64,000 bases of DNA from Bacteroidota bacterium (GCA_029547705.1 JAKPOU010000017.1:144703-208702); one strand, 5' to 3'. Shown: positions 17,316 through 28,291, counted from the stretch's first letter. The notes: a model not told the origin generated them from the letters alone. Translations and numbers: made by a program.

Positions 17316-19937
17316 ATGGAAGAACTTGAATTTGAAAGCGGTTATCCGGAAAGCGGGGAAGAAACGGAATATTCCCCGGCAGCACTTCATTCCGTTACCG
17401 CATTGCCGGGAATGTTCAGGGACTGGTTTCTTGATTATGCCTCGTATGTCATTCTTGAAAGGGCTGTTCCGGACCTGTTCGACGGACTGAAACCTGTTCA
17501 GCGGAGAATCCTTCATTCCATGAGACGCATGGATGACGGACGCTTCAACAAGGTGGCAAACATCATAGGTCATACAATGCAGTTTCATCCCCATGGTGAT
17601 GCCTCAATCGGAGATGCCCTTGTACAGCTCGGACAAAAGGATCTGCTGGTGGAAACCCAGGGCAACTGGGGTAATATATTAACCGGTGACGGGGCAGCTG
17701 CCCCCAGGTATATAGAGGCAAGGCTGTCGAAGTTTGCGCTTGAAGTGATTTTTAATCCTAAAACGACCGAATGGAAACAATCCTATGACGGACGCAACAG
17801 GGAGCCGGTTAGCCTGCCGGCCAAATTTCCCCTGCTTCTTGCCATGGGTGTCGAAGGAATTGCCGTTGGACTTGCTTCAAAAATACTGCCTCATAATTTC
17901 AATGAGCTTATTGATGCAACGATAAACCATCTCCAGGGGAAGGAATTTGTGATCTATCCCGATTTCCCGACCGGAGGATTCATTGATGTATCAAAATATA
18001 ATGACGGCCAGAGAGGCGGTGTTGTGAAAGTAAGGGCGAGAATAGAAAAGATAGACAAGAAAAGCCTTGTAATTACGGAGATCCCCTTTGGCAAGACTAC
18101 CACCACACTTATCGAATCTATAATAAAGGCAAACGAAAAGGGCAAGATCAAGATAAGGAAGATCGACGACAACACCTCTGCAGATGTGGAAATAAAGATA
18201 CATCTCATGCCGGGCGTTTCTCCTGACAAGACCATTGATGCCCTTTATGCCCTTACTGATTGTGAATATTCAATTTCTCCCAACACCTGCGTTATATCAG
18301 AAGGCAGGCCTTCATTCATGGGAGTGAGCGAGATCCTGAAACATTCAGCTTCCAGAACCGTGGAATTACTGAAAACGGAACTGGAAATACGGAAAAACGA
18401 ACTTCAGGAAGACTGGCACATGTCCTCACTCGAAAAAATATTCATAGAAGAAAAGATCTACAGGAATATTGAAGAGTGCGAAACATGGGAGAGTGTCATC
18501 AGTACAATTGATGACGGACTGAAACCATTCAGAAACAGACTGCTCAGGGATGTTACTCAGGATGATATAATAAAACTTACGGAAATAAGGATTAAGCGCA
18601 TATCAAAATATGATGTCCGTAAGGCTGACGAACACATAAAGGGTATTGAGGCTGAACTTGAGGAGGTTAAAAATCACCTGAATAATATTATTCCCTATAC
18701 TATTAACTATTTCAGGCAGATAAAGAAAAAATACGGCAAGGGCAGGGAAAGGAAAACCGAAATAAGAAACTTTGATACTATTCAGGCTGCAAAGGTAATA
18801 GCAAATAATGCCCGTTTGTATATAAACTATAAGGAGGGCTTTATCGGAACTTCCCTGAAGAAGGATGAATTTGTATGTGAATGTTCCGATATCGATGATA
18901 TAATTGTGATAAGGAAAAATGGTGCTTATCTGATTACCAAAGTTGATGACAAGGTATTTGTGGGGAATGACATCCTGTATGCCGCGGTTTTCCTCCGCAA
19001 CGATGAAAGGACCATTTACAACATTGTTTACCAGGACGGGAAGGACGGTCCCTGCCTGGCTAAGAGATTTGCCATCACCGGACTTACACGTGACAAGGAG
19101 TATAATCTGACACGGGGCACTCCGGGATCCAGAATAATATATTTCAGTGCCAATCCGAACGGGGAGGCCGAAGTGATAAGGGTACACCACAAGCCCAGGG
19201 CACGCCTTAAGAAGCTTACCTTTGAATTTGATTTCGGGGAGCTCGCCATTAAAGGAAGGACAACCATGGGGAATATCCTTACGAAATATGCCGTAAATAA
19301 AATAACACTCAAGGAAAAGGGATTATCCACTCTTGGCGGAAGAAAGATATGGTTTGATGATGCCGTTTTCAGGCTGAATGGCGATGGCAGGGGTATCTGT
19401 CTTGGTGAATTTGCCGGCGACGACAAGATACTTGTTATAACCAAAAACGGTTATTTCAGAAATACGGGCTTCGACCTGTCAAACCATTTTGAAGACAATA
19501 TTCTCATCATTGAGAAATTCAGGCCGGGGAAAGTATACTCCGCAATCTATTACGACGGGGAACTTAAATATCATTACATAAAACGATTCATGATAGAAGA
19601 ATCGGAAAAACCCCTTTTATTCATCAGTGAACATCCCGACTCAAGGCTGATAAGCCTTACCGAAGTTGAATATCCCAGGTTCGAAATAAGTTTCGGCGGG
19701 AAGCACAGGAACCGGGAAAACGAAATAATTGAAGTTGCTGAATTTATCGGTGTGAAAAGTCACAGGGCCAAAGGGCGCAGACTTACAAACTACATGGTCG
19801 ACAATGTACTGGAGATAGAGCCTGTTGTCAGGAAGGAGGGTGTTCAGGAATGCGGGCAGGATGAGGAAGAGGATGACCAGGCAGGCCTGCCGGCAATTGT
19901 TCAGGATCATCCTGCACAGATGAAACTTGAATTATAA
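17316..19937 (+). CDS. parC: DNA topoisomerase IV subunit A
   Basis: DNA breakage-reunion subunit. GLKPVQRRILHSM and HPHGDASIGDALV mark the winged-helix domain, and the catalytic tyrosine is Tyr132 in GAAAPRYIEARLSKF. A long coiled coil (about residues 330-480) and a C-terminal beta-rich region follow, ending in an acidic tail (GQDEEEDDQ). I do not see a canonical QRRGGKG gyrase box, which supports ParC. Its stop codon shares a base with the aroK start. Confidence 0.92.
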   Translation: MEELEFESGYPESGEETEYSPAALHSVTALPGMFRDWFLDYASYVILERAVPDLFDGLKPVQRRILHSMRRMDDGRFNKVANIIGHTMQFHPHGDASIGDALVQLGQKDLLVETQGNWGNILTGDGAAAPRYIEARLSKFALEVIFNPKTTEWKQSYDGRNREPVSLPAKFPLLLAMGVEGIAVGLASKILPHNFNELIDATINHLQGKEFVIYPDFPTGGFIDVSKYNDGQRGGVVKVRARIEKIDKKSLVITEIPFGKTTTTLIESIIKANEKGKIKIRKIDDNTSADVEIKIHLMPGVSPDKTIDALYALTDCEYSISPNTCVISEGRPSFMGVSEILKHSASRTVELLKTELEIRKNELQEDWHMSSLEKIFIEEKIYRNIEECETWESVISTIDDGLKPFRNRLLRDVTQDDIIKLTEIRIKRISKYDVRKADEHIKGIEAELEEVKNHLNNIIPYTINYFRQIKKKYGKGRERKTEIRNFDTIQAAKVIANNARLYINYKEGFIGTSLKKDEFVCECSDIDDIIVIRKNGAYLITKVDDKVFVGNDILYAAVFLRNDERTIYNIVYQDGKDGPCLAKRFAITGLTRDKEYNLTRGTPGSRIIYFSANPNGEAEVIRVHHKPRARLKKLTFEFDFGELAIKGRTTMGNILTKYAVNKITLKEKGLSTLGGRKIWFDDAVFRLNGDGRGICLGEFAGDDKILVITKNGYFRNTGFDLSNHFEDNILIIEKFRPGKVYSAIYYDGELKYHYIKRFMIEESEKPLLFISEHPDSRLISLTEVEYPRFEISFGGKHRNRENEIIEVAEFIGVKSHRAKGRRLTNYMVDNVLEIEPVVRKEGVQECGQDEEEDDQAGLPAIVQDHPAQMKLEL

Positions 19938-20461
19938 TGACCGGGACCAGGAAGATATACATTATCGGATTTATGGGCAGCGGGAAATCGACAATGGGAA
20001 GAAGGCTGGCAGCCCGGATGGGATATCAGTTCCTGGATCTTGACGATAAGATAGAAGAGCTTGCCGGGAAAACCATTGCCCGTATTTTTTCCGAGGACGG
20101 TGAGGAGGAGTTCAGGAGGATCGAGGCTGAAACACTTAAAGGTCTTGGCTCTGACGCAAATATCATAATATCAACCGGAGGGGGAACGCCCTGTCATTTT
20201 GATAATATGGATTACATGCGTGAAACCGGTATTACGGTCTATCTCAAAATGACTCCCGGTCAGCTTGCCAGCCGCCTTCGCGGTTCATCCGCCGAAAGAC
20301 CGCTCCTGAAAAATATTCCTGACGGGGAGCTGGTTTCCTTCATAGGGGAAAAACTGTCTGAACGCGAACAATGGTACAACAGGGCCGGAATAATTGTTGA
20401 CGGAATGAATGCTGACCCCGGACTGCTGGCAACAATGATTCAGTCAGAACGGGGATACTGA
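19937..20461 (+). CDS. aroK: Shikimate kinase
   Basis: Phosphorylates shikimate in aromatic amino acid synthesis. P-loop GFMGSGKSTMGRRLA, the substrate-binding FLDLDDKIEE, the FRRIEAETL segment, the STGGGTPC glycine motif and the LRGSSAERPLL lid arginine are present. 174 aa is standard. The ATG shares one base with the parC stop (TAATG), so translation is probably coupled. Confidence 0.94.
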   Translation: MTGTRKIYIIGFMGSGKSTMGRRLAARMGYQFLDLDDKIEELAGKTIARIFSEDGEEEFRRIEAETLKGLGSDANIIISTGGGTPCHFDNMDYMRETGITVYLKMTPGQLASRLRGSSAERPLLKNIPDGELVSFIGEKLSEREQWYNRAGIIVDGMNADPGLLATMIQSERGY

Positions 20462-20533
20462 CCCGGAGCTGAAAGGAATTCTTTATAAATTGTTAACTGA
20501 AATACAGCAATACTCATTATGGATTAAATATAA

Positions 20534-20550
20534 TTTACTATTTTAGTAAA
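20534..20550. repeat. Perfect short inverted repeat upstream of the membrane/STAND gene pair
   Basis: TTTACTA and TAGTAAA with a 3-bp centre, 22 bp before the start of the 1012-aa gene. It could be an operator or part of the promoter; no regulator is known. Confidence 0.35.
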
Positions 20551-20572
20551 ATTCCAATAACCGGTAAATAGC

Positions 20573-23500
20573 ATGAGATACAGCTTATTCAGAATCAGCA
20601 GTACCGGGGCTGATCATAACACGGCAATATTTTTGCAGGCAGTGTATGCCATGCTTGGGGGTATCTTCCTGTCCACCTTCGATATCACGGCACATTCATT
20701 CTACCTGGCGCGCTTTGATGAAACAGACATGGCGCGGGCGTTTATTCTCTCGGGAATAGCCGGAATGCTGCTTGCAGGCCTGGCATCATTGTCCGGGAAA
20801 AGGGTAAGTCCGGATATACATGCCATTATCATTCTCCTGTTTGTATCATTAACCGGTTTATTGCTCTGGATCCTGCTGATCGTAATGCCGGGGGACCGGA
20901 ATGTGGCTCTGACATTCATTGCAATGTGGCCCCTTAACGGACTGGTGATGTCGAAATTAAGCGGGATTGCTCCGGTTAAGCAGGAACAGGGCTGTAAAAG
21001 ATTTCAGCCGGGAAATTCCCGGACATGGATAATAACGGGTGCCATGGCGGGCAGTTTTCTGATAGTCCTGCTGGTCAATGCCGGAACGGACGCCAGGCAT
21101 TTCCTGCTTATTGCTTCCGTTTCAATCCTTTCGGCAGCAGTTATGCGGATTCTGAACCGGAGGAAAAATCCGGAAGAAACAGAAGGCGACTGCGGTGTGA
21201 AGGAACCGTACCGTAACAGACAGACATTTGCAGAACTCGTGATAAAAAACCGTCTGTTCAGAAGAATAAGCTGCTATGCCATTCTCTCCGTTGCAGCCGC
21301 CTTGTTTATAAGATATTCATTTATGGCGGAGACCAGGCTGCTGTATCCCTCAGTGGAAGGGATGGCGCGTTTCCTGGGCCTGTTTACGGGCTGCATGATG
21401 ATTATCGCACTGATCCTTTCAATATTTGTTTATCCGGGTTTCCTCAGGAATTTCAGGCTCCGCTCAGCTGTAATAATGCCGCCGGTGATTATCGGGGGAC
21501 TTACACTGGCAGTGCTTGCCGCGGCGATGGTCTCCGGAAATGATCCTGCAAAAACCGGATTCAGTACATTTTTTGTCTTTCTTGCCCTGAGCAGGCTTTT
21601 TTCAGGAGCTCTCAGGGAATCAGCTGAATATCCGTCAGGTGATATAATACAGCGTATCCTTGGCCGGGAGGAAAGATATTCCACAGATCAGGCAGTCTAT
21701 GGCAGCATAAAGGGAGGAGGCATGTTTATCACGGGACTGCTGCTTGTTCTTGCCGGATCGGCCGGGTCCGCAAACCTGGTTTATTTCCCGGTTTTCCTTC
21801 TGCTTATTGTTGGGTTGTGGATGATTGCAGGATCAAGGCTCTACTCATTTTACAGAAAAACCGTTATCAGTTTCAGGGAAACGGAGGAACTGCCGGATCC
21901 GGGACAGGAATTGCCGGATGTCACATACTGCCGCAGAAACAGAGTCTCTGCCCGTCTGGAATTTGAAAATGATTTCCTGGGCCTGATTACCGGAGATATC
22001 AGTCCTCTTGAAAGAAACCGGAATCAATGGTACATAGAAAGGATAATTGATCATGCAGAAATAAAGAAAGATATCAATCTGCTGCCTGCCCTGAAAAGGA
22101 TAAGATCGGATTCGTCCATAGATCGGGATGTCAGAGCCCGCAGTTCAGATATTATCCAGGATCTGGAACTTCTTTCCTCAGGCATGGGAAACAGGGTAGG
22201 GAAGCTGAAGGCAATGCTGCTTCTGGCAGAGGACCGTACACCACCGGTTTCTGAAGTACTCAGATATTTACGTGAAAGGGATGATGACCTGAAAGTGATA
22301 GCACTGGGCATTATCAAAAAGTTCAGCCTGAAGGAATTGCTTCCCGATGTCTGCGCATGCCTGGAAAATCCCCGTATACGGCTGCATGCGGAGAATGCCC
22401 TCAACAGCTTCGGGGGAAGTGCAGATCAGGCTCTCCGCAGGCAATACCTCCTGTCATCCGGCAATACGGTGGCAGCATCTACCATTCTCAGAGTGCTTGC
22501 AAACAACTGCAGCCATGAAAATATGGAATTTCTTTTCGGATTGCTATGGACTGAAACACGTGCCATACGGGAGGAGGTGACCGGAAGTATTTCATTCTGT
22601 AATTACAGGCTCAGTACGGGTGACAGGGAAGGACTGATCAGGCTGATAACGGATGTCGCCGGAATAATTACCTGGAACATATCTGCCGGTATTGCAATCG
22701 CGGGGATGAACGGCAAAAAAGCCGCGGACGCCATGGATCAGGAAAACAAAAGATGGGTCAGGTTCCTGTTCAGCCTGCTTTCGGTGGCTTACGGCAGCAG
22801 GCCCGTCAGACAGATAGAAGAAAACATCAGGGAAGGCAGCCGTGAATGTATCGGGCATGCCAGGGAAATGATGGAAATACTCTTTGACGACCAGATTAAA
22901 ACAAGGCTTACGGTACTGTTCGACCGCATATCCCCCGGTGCCAGGCTCAGGACACTGTTCAGGTTCTATCCCGGAGAGATACCGCAACGGGAAGACCTTT
23001 TCGGGACAATAATAAACCGCGACTATAATTTGCTGGGCGTCTGGCTCAGAGCCTGCATGATCAGGCAGGTTTCCCGCATAAGCGGCGATGAAATGGCAGA
23101 AACACTTGTTGCACTTCTGTTCAGTCCGGAAATGATACTCCGCCAGGAAGCTGCAAAATTGCTTGCACGTTCCGAAAGCAGTTTTTACAGGCAGGCATGG
23201 GACAGAATTCCGGAAGAAATGAAGAATATTATTGAGAATATCATCAGCGGAAAGACCAGCACACATGAACTGCTTTACGACAAGGTAGTTTTCCTGAAAT
23301 CCCGTCTGAAAACCCTTCCTGAGGAAAAACTGATTTCCCTTGCAGAAGAACTTGGATTCCCGGAATTGCTGCTGCCGGAATCCCTGCCGGAAAACGACGG
23401 ATATATCCTGTGGGAATGCAGCGGCGGGACAGGCTTTTGCGAAACAAGCATACATTTTGACAACATAACCAGTGAGACGGCATTGAAAAAAGATGACAGG

Positions 23501-23611
23501 TTCTTTTATGTTCTTCCCCTGAATGCCCTTACTGATCACCTGAGAAGATATCCTGAACATTCACCGGAAATTTATAAGCTAATAGATGAAACCGAAAGAA
23601 GAAACCAGTAA
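20573..23611 (+). CDS. Multi-pass membrane protein with HEAT-like and degenerate cNMP-binding-like C-terminal regions
   Basis: 1012 aa. Residues 1-430 contain about twelve hydrophobic helices with a transporter-like layout (for example AIFLQAVYAMLGGIFL, GMFITGLLLVLAG), resembling MFS or nucleotide-translocase folds. Residues 440-830 are soluble and alpha-helical, with repeats such as LKVIALGIIKKFSLKELLPDV that look like HEAT repeats. Near the C-terminus, KVVFLKSRLKTLPEEKLISLAEE resembles the first helices of cyclic-nucleotide-binding domains, but the phosphate-binding cassette is not recognizable. Transporter plus HEAT plus cNMP proteins are known in bacteria without firm functions. The 3' end overlaps the STAND NTPase gene by 26 bp, so the two products probably work together. 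Substrate unknown. Confidence 0.7.
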   Translation: MRYSLFRISSTGADHNTAIFLQAVYAMLGGIFLSTFDITAHSFYLARFDETDMARAFILSGIAGMLLAGLASLSGKRVSPDIHAIIILLFVSLTGLLLWILLIVMPGDRNVALTFIAMWPLNGLVMSKLSGIAPVKQEQGCKRFQPGNSRTWIITGAMAGSFLIVLLVNAGTDARHFLLIASVSILSAAVMRILNRRKNPEETEGDCGVKEPYRNRQTFAELVIKNRLFRRISCYAILSVAAALFIRYSFMAETRLLYPSVEGMARFLGLFTGCMMIIALILSIFVYPGFLRNFRLRSAVIMPPVIIGGLTLAVLAAAMVSGNDPAKTGFSTFFVFLALSRLFSGALRESAEYPSGDIIQRILGREERYSTDQAVYGSIKGGGMFITGLLLVLAGSAGSANLVYFPVFLLLIVGLWMIAGSRLYSFYRKTVISFRETEELPDPGQELPDVTYCRRNRVSARLEFENDFLGLITGDISPLERNRNQWYIERIIDHAEIKKDINLLPALKRIRSDSSIDRDVRARSSDIIQDLELLSSGMGNRVGKLKAMLLLAEDRTPPVSEVLRYLRERDDDLKVIALGIIKKFSLKELLPDVCACLENPRIRLHAENALNSFGGSADQALRRQYLLSSGNTVAASTILRVLANNCSHENMEFLFGLLWTETRAIREEVTGSISFCNYRLSTGDREGLIRLITDVAGIITWNISAGIAIAGMNGKKAADAMDQENKRWVRFLFSLLSVAYGSRPVRQIEENIREGSRECIGHAREMMEILFDDQIKTRLTVLFDRISPGARLRTLFRFYPGEIPQREDLFGTIINRDYNLLGVWLRACMIRQVSRISGDEMAETLVALLFSPEMILRQEAAKLLARSESSFYRQAWDRIPEEMKNIIENIISGKTSTHELLYDKVVFLKSRLKTLPEEKLISLAEELGFPELLLPESLPENDGYILWECSGGTGFCETSIHFDNITSETALKKDDRFFYVLPLNALTDHLRRYPEHSPEIYKLIDETERRNQ

Positions 23612-26600
23612 GTCCAATCCCTTTCCGGGGCTCAGGCCCTTCACTCCTGAAGAAAGCGAACTCTTCTTCGGGCGTGAAAAGGAAAGTGAGGAAGTATTCA
23701 GCAAGCTTTTAAGGAACCGTTTTATTACGGTCACGGGAGCTTCGGGAAGCGGTAAATCCTCTCTGGTTTACTGCGGGATCCTGCCGAAGATAATTGAGAT
23801 GGGCAGGAAGGAATCTTCACCATGGCGGATAATAACCTTCAGGCCGGGCAACGACCCTTTCGAGAGCCTGGCACGGGCAATGCATGAAAACATTGCGGAA
23901 ACAGGGCTGAAGGAAGTGTCTGTTGAAACCCTGCTGTCTGATCTCTACCGCGAATCCGACGGCATTTCAACGGCACTGAAAAAACATATAATCAGGGGAT
24001 ATGAAAAAGTGCTGCTGGTTATAGATCAGTTTGAGGAACTCTTCCGGTACCGGACTTCCGATACCGGAGGGACATACGGAACAGATACCGGGGAATTTAT
24101 AGAGAATCTGGTGAATGCTGTCAGCCTCATTGATTCCAGGGTTTTTACAATTGTGACCATGAGAGCTGATTTTATGGGAGAATGTGCATATTACCAGGGT
24201 CTCACGCAATTGATAAACAGAAGCAACTTTCTCATTCCGAGAATGGAAAGGGAAAATTACCGTCAGGTTATCGAGGGACCGGCAAAATATTGCGGAATCT
24301 CTGTTGACCAGTCATTTGTTGAAACATTACTTGATGATCTGGAGGATCAGAGCGATCAGCTTCCTGTATTGCAGCATGCACTGATGCGGACCTGGAATCA
24401 CTGGTATGAGCTCAATGATCCTGACAGGCCGATGGGATATGCTGAATATGACTCAATAGGTACCATGAGAAATGCCATGTCGCGTCATGCTGATGAGGCA
24501 TATGGCGAACTGGACAAAAGGGGAAGGGAAATTTGCAGGAGAATGTTCAGGGCAATAACGGAAAAGGGTCCGGATAACAAGGGTATCAGGCGCCCGACAG
24601 TTTTTTCCTCACTGCAGTCCATCATTGACTGCAGCCCGGAGGAACTGGCTGAAGTGATCGGGAAATTCAGGCAGCCATCCCGGTCATTCCTCACGCCGGG
24701 CCCTGACGTGGATTTAAAGGATGACACGGTTATCGATCTGTCGCATGAAAGCCTTATCAGATTGTGGGACAGGCTGGCCGTATGGGTTGATGAAGAAGCT
24801 GCTTCAATTCAGATGTATCTTAAGCTGTCGGAAACTTCTTCCCTGTACCAGCATGGAAAAACCGGCCTTATGAGGCCTCCCGACCTGCAAATGGCAATTA
24901 ACTGGCGGGATCAGGAAAAGCCCACACTGAAATGGGCCAGGAGATATGATCCGGCCTTTGAAAGGGCAATGGTTTATCTGCGGACAAGCGAAAAGGAATA
25001 CCAGGATGAGGAAAAAAGAAAACTCAGGCTTCAGAAAAACAAGATAAAAAGAAGCAGGATATTTACCATCCTTTTCGGGGGTGCAACAATTATAGCACTC
25101 GGACTGATGATTGCCGCACTGATACAGAAATTATCGGCTGACAGGCAGAAAGAATTTGCCGAATCCAGGCAGCTATTGGCCGAGATGGATATGAGACGGG
25201 CTGATTCGGCTGCAAGTACGGCAATAACCCGCTGGCAGCAATCTGAATCCGGGGCAGTGGCTGCAAGGAAGGATGCCGAGGAAGCTCTCCGGCAGAAAGA
25301 TCTGATACAGAACCGCCTGTTTGTTGCCCGCAGAAATGCCGATTCGGCCCTGAAAGCCTTTGCCGAAGCGGATCAGAAAATTGCGGAAGTGACTGAAGGG
25401 ATGAATTCCGTTAACAGGCTGAGGATGATATCGCTGGGAAGGTCTTTATCGCTTAGGTCACTGCAGCTCAACGGGCAGAAAGATCTGCAGACCCTGCTCG
25501 CATATCAGGCATACCTGTTCAATCTGAATAACGGAGGCTACGAAAATGATGCGGATATATTCAACGGTCTTTACAATGTTGTAAAACAATACGGAGAAGG
25601 ATTCAAATATTACAACGGACATCAGGGTGAAATAAAAAGCATTGCCTTCCGTCCCGGGACGGAAGAATTTTATTGCTCTGACAGTGAGAAGAAAATTCTG
25701 AAGTGGACACTTAACGGCGGTTCAAATGATTTCAGGGAGGTCTACAGCGGTGAAAGGGTGATACGGATACTGGCCGCAGATCCTGAAGGATCATGGCTGG
25801 CGGCGGGAGAGGAAAACTCATCAATTATCATGATACCACTGAAACCGGGAGAAACGAGATATAAGCTCTCGGCCCACCTTGCAGGAATCAATTCACTGAA
25901 CTTCTCTGCGGACGGAAAGCATCTTTATTCTGCTTCATATGACGGAAGAGTGCTGAAATGGGATCTTAATGAAAAAACATGCATAAATATTACCCCGGCT
26001 CAGATAAATGTTCACACAGCAGATATTTCTCCGGGCGGGAAATTCATTGCCGGGATTACTGCTGAAGGCAGTGTGACTGTCTGGAATCCTGATGACATTC
26101 AGGAGCATAAATGGATACAAAGTGAAAGGAAAAACATTACTGTGGTCAGGTTCAGGAAGGATGACAGAACCCTTGCAATCGGGAATACAGAAGGCTTTGT
26201 GGAGCTTTGGGATGCCCTGAGCGGGAAAAGGCTGTCGGGCACCAGGGCACATGAGGGCCGGATCAATGATATCAGATTCAATGAGGAGCTGAATCAGATG
26301 GCCACAGCCGGAAATGACAGTTGCATCAGGATTTTTGACATAAGCGACATGGCCGGCCTGTCAGTGCTTCCCGTAGTGTTTGCCGACAACGGCGGAACAG
26401 TTACGGCCCTGGCATTCAGCAATAACGGACAGCAGATAGTATCAGGAATAATGGGCAGGGAAATGAACCTTGCAAGCCGGCCCGCAAGTGCAGGATTTAT
26501 GGTTCAGAACATATGCACGCTGGTTACACGGAACCTTACGGAGGATGAGTGGAACACCTGGGTTGACAGGGATATTCCAAGGGAAGAGGCATGCAGCGAT

Positions 26601-26636
26601 ATTGATTTCAGTATAAAGATCAGGGAAGTGAAATAA
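23586..26636 (+). CDS. Membrane-anchored STAND NTPase with WD40 repeats (nSTAND1 type)
   Basis: 1016 aa. Begins with NPFPGLRPFTPEES, the usual entry of nSTAND1 NTPases. Walker A is GASGSGKSS (residues 51-59) and Walker B LLVIDQFEELFR (143-154). Residues 250-420 fit the winged-helix/sensor part (DLSHESLIRLWDRL). A single membrane helix lies at about 491-512, then a coiled coil to about 610, then about six or seven WD40-like blades to the end (LNFSADGKHLYSASYDGRVLKWD is a clean one). The NTPase is therefore N-terminal in the cytoplasm and the propeller is on the other side of the membrane if it crosses once. It overlaps the preceding gene by 26 bp in another frame. Family members include signalling and defence NTPases; which applies is unknown. 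Confidence 0.85.
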   Translation: MKPKEETSKSNPFPGLRPFTPEESELFFGREKESEEVFSKLLRNRFITVTGASGSGKSSLVYCGILPKIIEMGRKESSPWRIITFRPGNDPFESLARAMHENIAETGLKEVSVETLLSDLYRESDGISTALKKHIIRGYEKVLLVIDQFEELFRYRTSDTGGTYGTDTGEFIENLVNAVSLIDSRVFTIVTMRADFMGECAYYQGLTQLINRSNFLIPRMERENYRQVIEGPAKYCGISVDQSFVETLLDDLEDQSDQLPVLQHALMRTWNHWYELNDPDRPMGYAEYDSIGTMRNAMSRHADEAYGELDKRGREICRRMFRAITEKGPDNKGIRRPTVFSSLQSIIDCSPEELAEVIGKFRQPSRSFLTPGPDVDLKDDTVIDLSHESLIRLWDRLAVWVDEEAASIQMYLKLSETSSLYQHGKTGLMRPPDLQMAINWRDQEKPTLKWARRYDPAFERAMVYLRTSEKEYQDEEKRKLRLQKNKIKRSRIFTILFGGATIIALGLMIAALIQKLSADRQKEFAESRQLLAEMDMRRADSAASTAITRWQQSESGAVAARKDAEEALRQKDLIQNRLFVARRNADSALKAFAEADQKIAEVTEGMNSVNRLRMISLGRSLSLRSLQLNGQKDLQTLLAYQAYLFNLNNGGYENDADIFNGLYNVVKQYGEGFKYYNGHQGEIKSIAFRPGTEEFYCSDSEKKILKWTLNGGSNDFREVYSGERVIRILAADPEGSWLAAGEENSSIIMIPLKPGETRYKLSAHLAGINSLNFSADGKHLYSASYDGRVLKWDLNEKTCINITPAQINVHTADISPGGKFIAGITAEGSVTVWNPDDIQEHKWIQSERKNITVVRFRKDDRTLAIGNTEGFVELWDALSGKRLSGTRAHEGRINDIRFNEELNQMATAGNDSCIRIFDISDMAGLSVLPVVFADNGGTVTALAFSNNGQQIVSGIMGREMNLASRPASAGFMVQNICTLVTRNLTEDEWNTWVDRDIPREEACSDIDFSIKIREVK

Positions 26637-26683
26637 AATAGTGCTGAATAACACAAATTATCCGGGTTGAATCCCTTTTTGGC

Positions 26684-26691
26684 TAAATTTG
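26684..26691 (+). promoter_or_regulatory. -7 box for gpmI
   Basis: TAAATTTG fits the Bacteroidota -7 consensus, 79 bp before the gpmI ATG. A GGGTTG lies only 14 bp upstream, too close for a standard -33 element. Confidence 0.4.
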
Positions 26692-26770
26692 CACCCTGGA
26701 TTCCGGAAAGGGTCTGTCCGGCCTTTTTCGGATGCCGCAATAAAAACGATTTATTAATCCGGAAAATAAG

Positions 26771-28291
26771 ATGAATAACAGGAAAACCCTTCTGATGATT
26801 CTCGACGGCTGGGGAATAGGAGACGGAAGCAAGGCTGACGTTATCAGCACCGTACCGACGCCCAACCTGGATGAGCTAAAGAAAAAATATCCCAGTTCCA
26901 GGCTGTTTGCCTCAGGCGAGAATGTGGGACTGCCTGACGGGCAAATGGGAAATTCAGAAGTCGGCCATCTGAACATAGGTGCAGGAAGAATAATTTACCA
27001 GGATCTGGTTAAAATAAACCTCGAATGCAAGACCGGGGAAATACGTAAGAACAAGATTCTCACCGAAGCTTTTTCATATGCACGCGACAGGGATAAACAG
27101 GTTCATTTCATGGGCCTGCTGTCTGACGGCGGTGTTCACTCTCTTGACCGGCATCTGTACTATCTGTGCGACATGACCATGGATTACAATATCAGGAATG
27201 TTTTTATCCACGGGTTCGGAGACGGACGGGATACTGACCCGCACAGCGGCAAGGGCTACATGAAGAATCTTCTTGATCATCTGAAACAGTCAAACGGGAA
27301 AGTAGCCTCGTTCACCGGACGGTATTATGCAATGGACAGGGATAAGAGATGGGAAAGGATTAAAAGAGCTTATGATGTGATCGTTAACGGCATAGGAAAT
27401 CCTGCTGAAAATATCCTGGATGCCATGCAGAAATCCTACGATGAAGGGATAACTGATGAATTCATGGAACCAATTGTGGTGGTTGACGATTCCGGAAAGC
27501 CTGTCGGACAGATCAGGGAAGGAGATGTTGTAGTATTTTTCAATTTCAGGAATGACAGGGCGAAGGAGCTTACAATAGCACTCACACAGAAGGACATGCC
27601 TGAACATGGCATGAAAACGATACCTCTGTATTACTGCACAATGACTCCCTATGATGCTACATTCACGGGTCTGCATGTCATATATCCCAAGGAGAATGCA
27701 GGCAATACAATGGGAGAAGTGCTTGCCAATGCGGGAAAGAAACAGCTGAGAATAGCTGAAACGGAGAAATATGCACATGTCACGTTTTTCTTTTCCGGAG
27801 GCAGGGAACAGGTATTCGAGAATGAAGAACGCACACTTATCCCGTCGCCGAAAGTTGCCACCTATGATCTTCAGCCCGAAATGAGTGCATACCTTGTTAA
27901 AGATGCCGTTATCAGTGCCATTGATACGGGAAAGTATGATTTTATATGCCTGAATTTTGCCAACGGCGACATGGTTGGGCATACCGGGGTCTATAGTGCA
28001 ATCATGAAGGCTGTTGCAACCATTGATGAATGTGTGGGGGAAGTTGTGGCTGCTGCAAGGGCAAAAGGCTATGAAGTGCTTATTATCTCAGATCACGGAA
28101 ATGCCGACAAGGCACTGAATGAAGACGGTACACCCAATACCGCACATTCCCTCAATCCTGTTCCCTGTATCCTTGTGAGCGACCACTACAGGAGTATCGG
28201 CGAAGGCATTCTGGCAGATGTTGCTCCCACACTGCTGAGCATAATGGATGTTACAATTCCGGCTGAGATGACGGGAAAAATTCTGGTCTGA
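26771..28291 (+). CDS. gpmI: 2,3-bisphosphoglycerate-independent phosphoglycerate mutase
   Basis: Interconverts 3- and 2-phosphoglycerate in glycolysis using two manganese ions. The metal-binding DGWGIG at the start, the catalytic serine in [66 protein letters not shown] and SDHGNADKA are intact. 506 aa is the expected length. Its stop codon shares one base with the next start (TGATG). Confidence 0.97.
   Translation: MNNRKTLLMILDGWGIGDGSKADVISTVPTPNLDELKKKYPSSRLFASGENVGLPDGQMGNSEVGHLNIGAGRIIYQDLVKINLECKTGEIRKNKILTEAFSYARDRDKQVHFMGLLSDGGVHSLDRHLYYLCDMTMDYNIRNVFIHGFGDGRDTDPHSGKGYMKNLLDHLKQSNGKVASFTGRYYAMDRDKRWERIKRAYDVIVNGIGNPAENILDAMQKSYDEGITDEFMEPIVVVDDSGKPVGQIREGDVVVFFNFRNDRAKELTIALTQKDMPEHGMKTIPLYYCTMTPYDATFTGLHVIYPKENAGNTMGEVLANAGKKQLRIAETEKYAHVTFFFSGGREQVFENEERTLIPSPKVATYDLQPEMSAYLVKDAVISAIDTGKYDFICLNFANGDMVGHTGVYSAIMKAVATIDECVGEVVAAARAKGYEVLIISDHGNADKALNEDGTPNTAHSLNPVPCILVSDHYRSIGEGILADVAPTLLSIMDVTIPAEMTGKILV

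Noticed and set aside
15437..19937. parE/parC as gyrB/gyrA
   Set aside because: No visible gyrase box in subunit A and a short subunit B; topoisomerase IV is favoured, though assay or phylogeny would settle it.
22592..23560. Long minus-strand ORF inside the 1012-aa membrane protein gene
   Set aside because: Low-complexity shadow translation with no recognizable motif.
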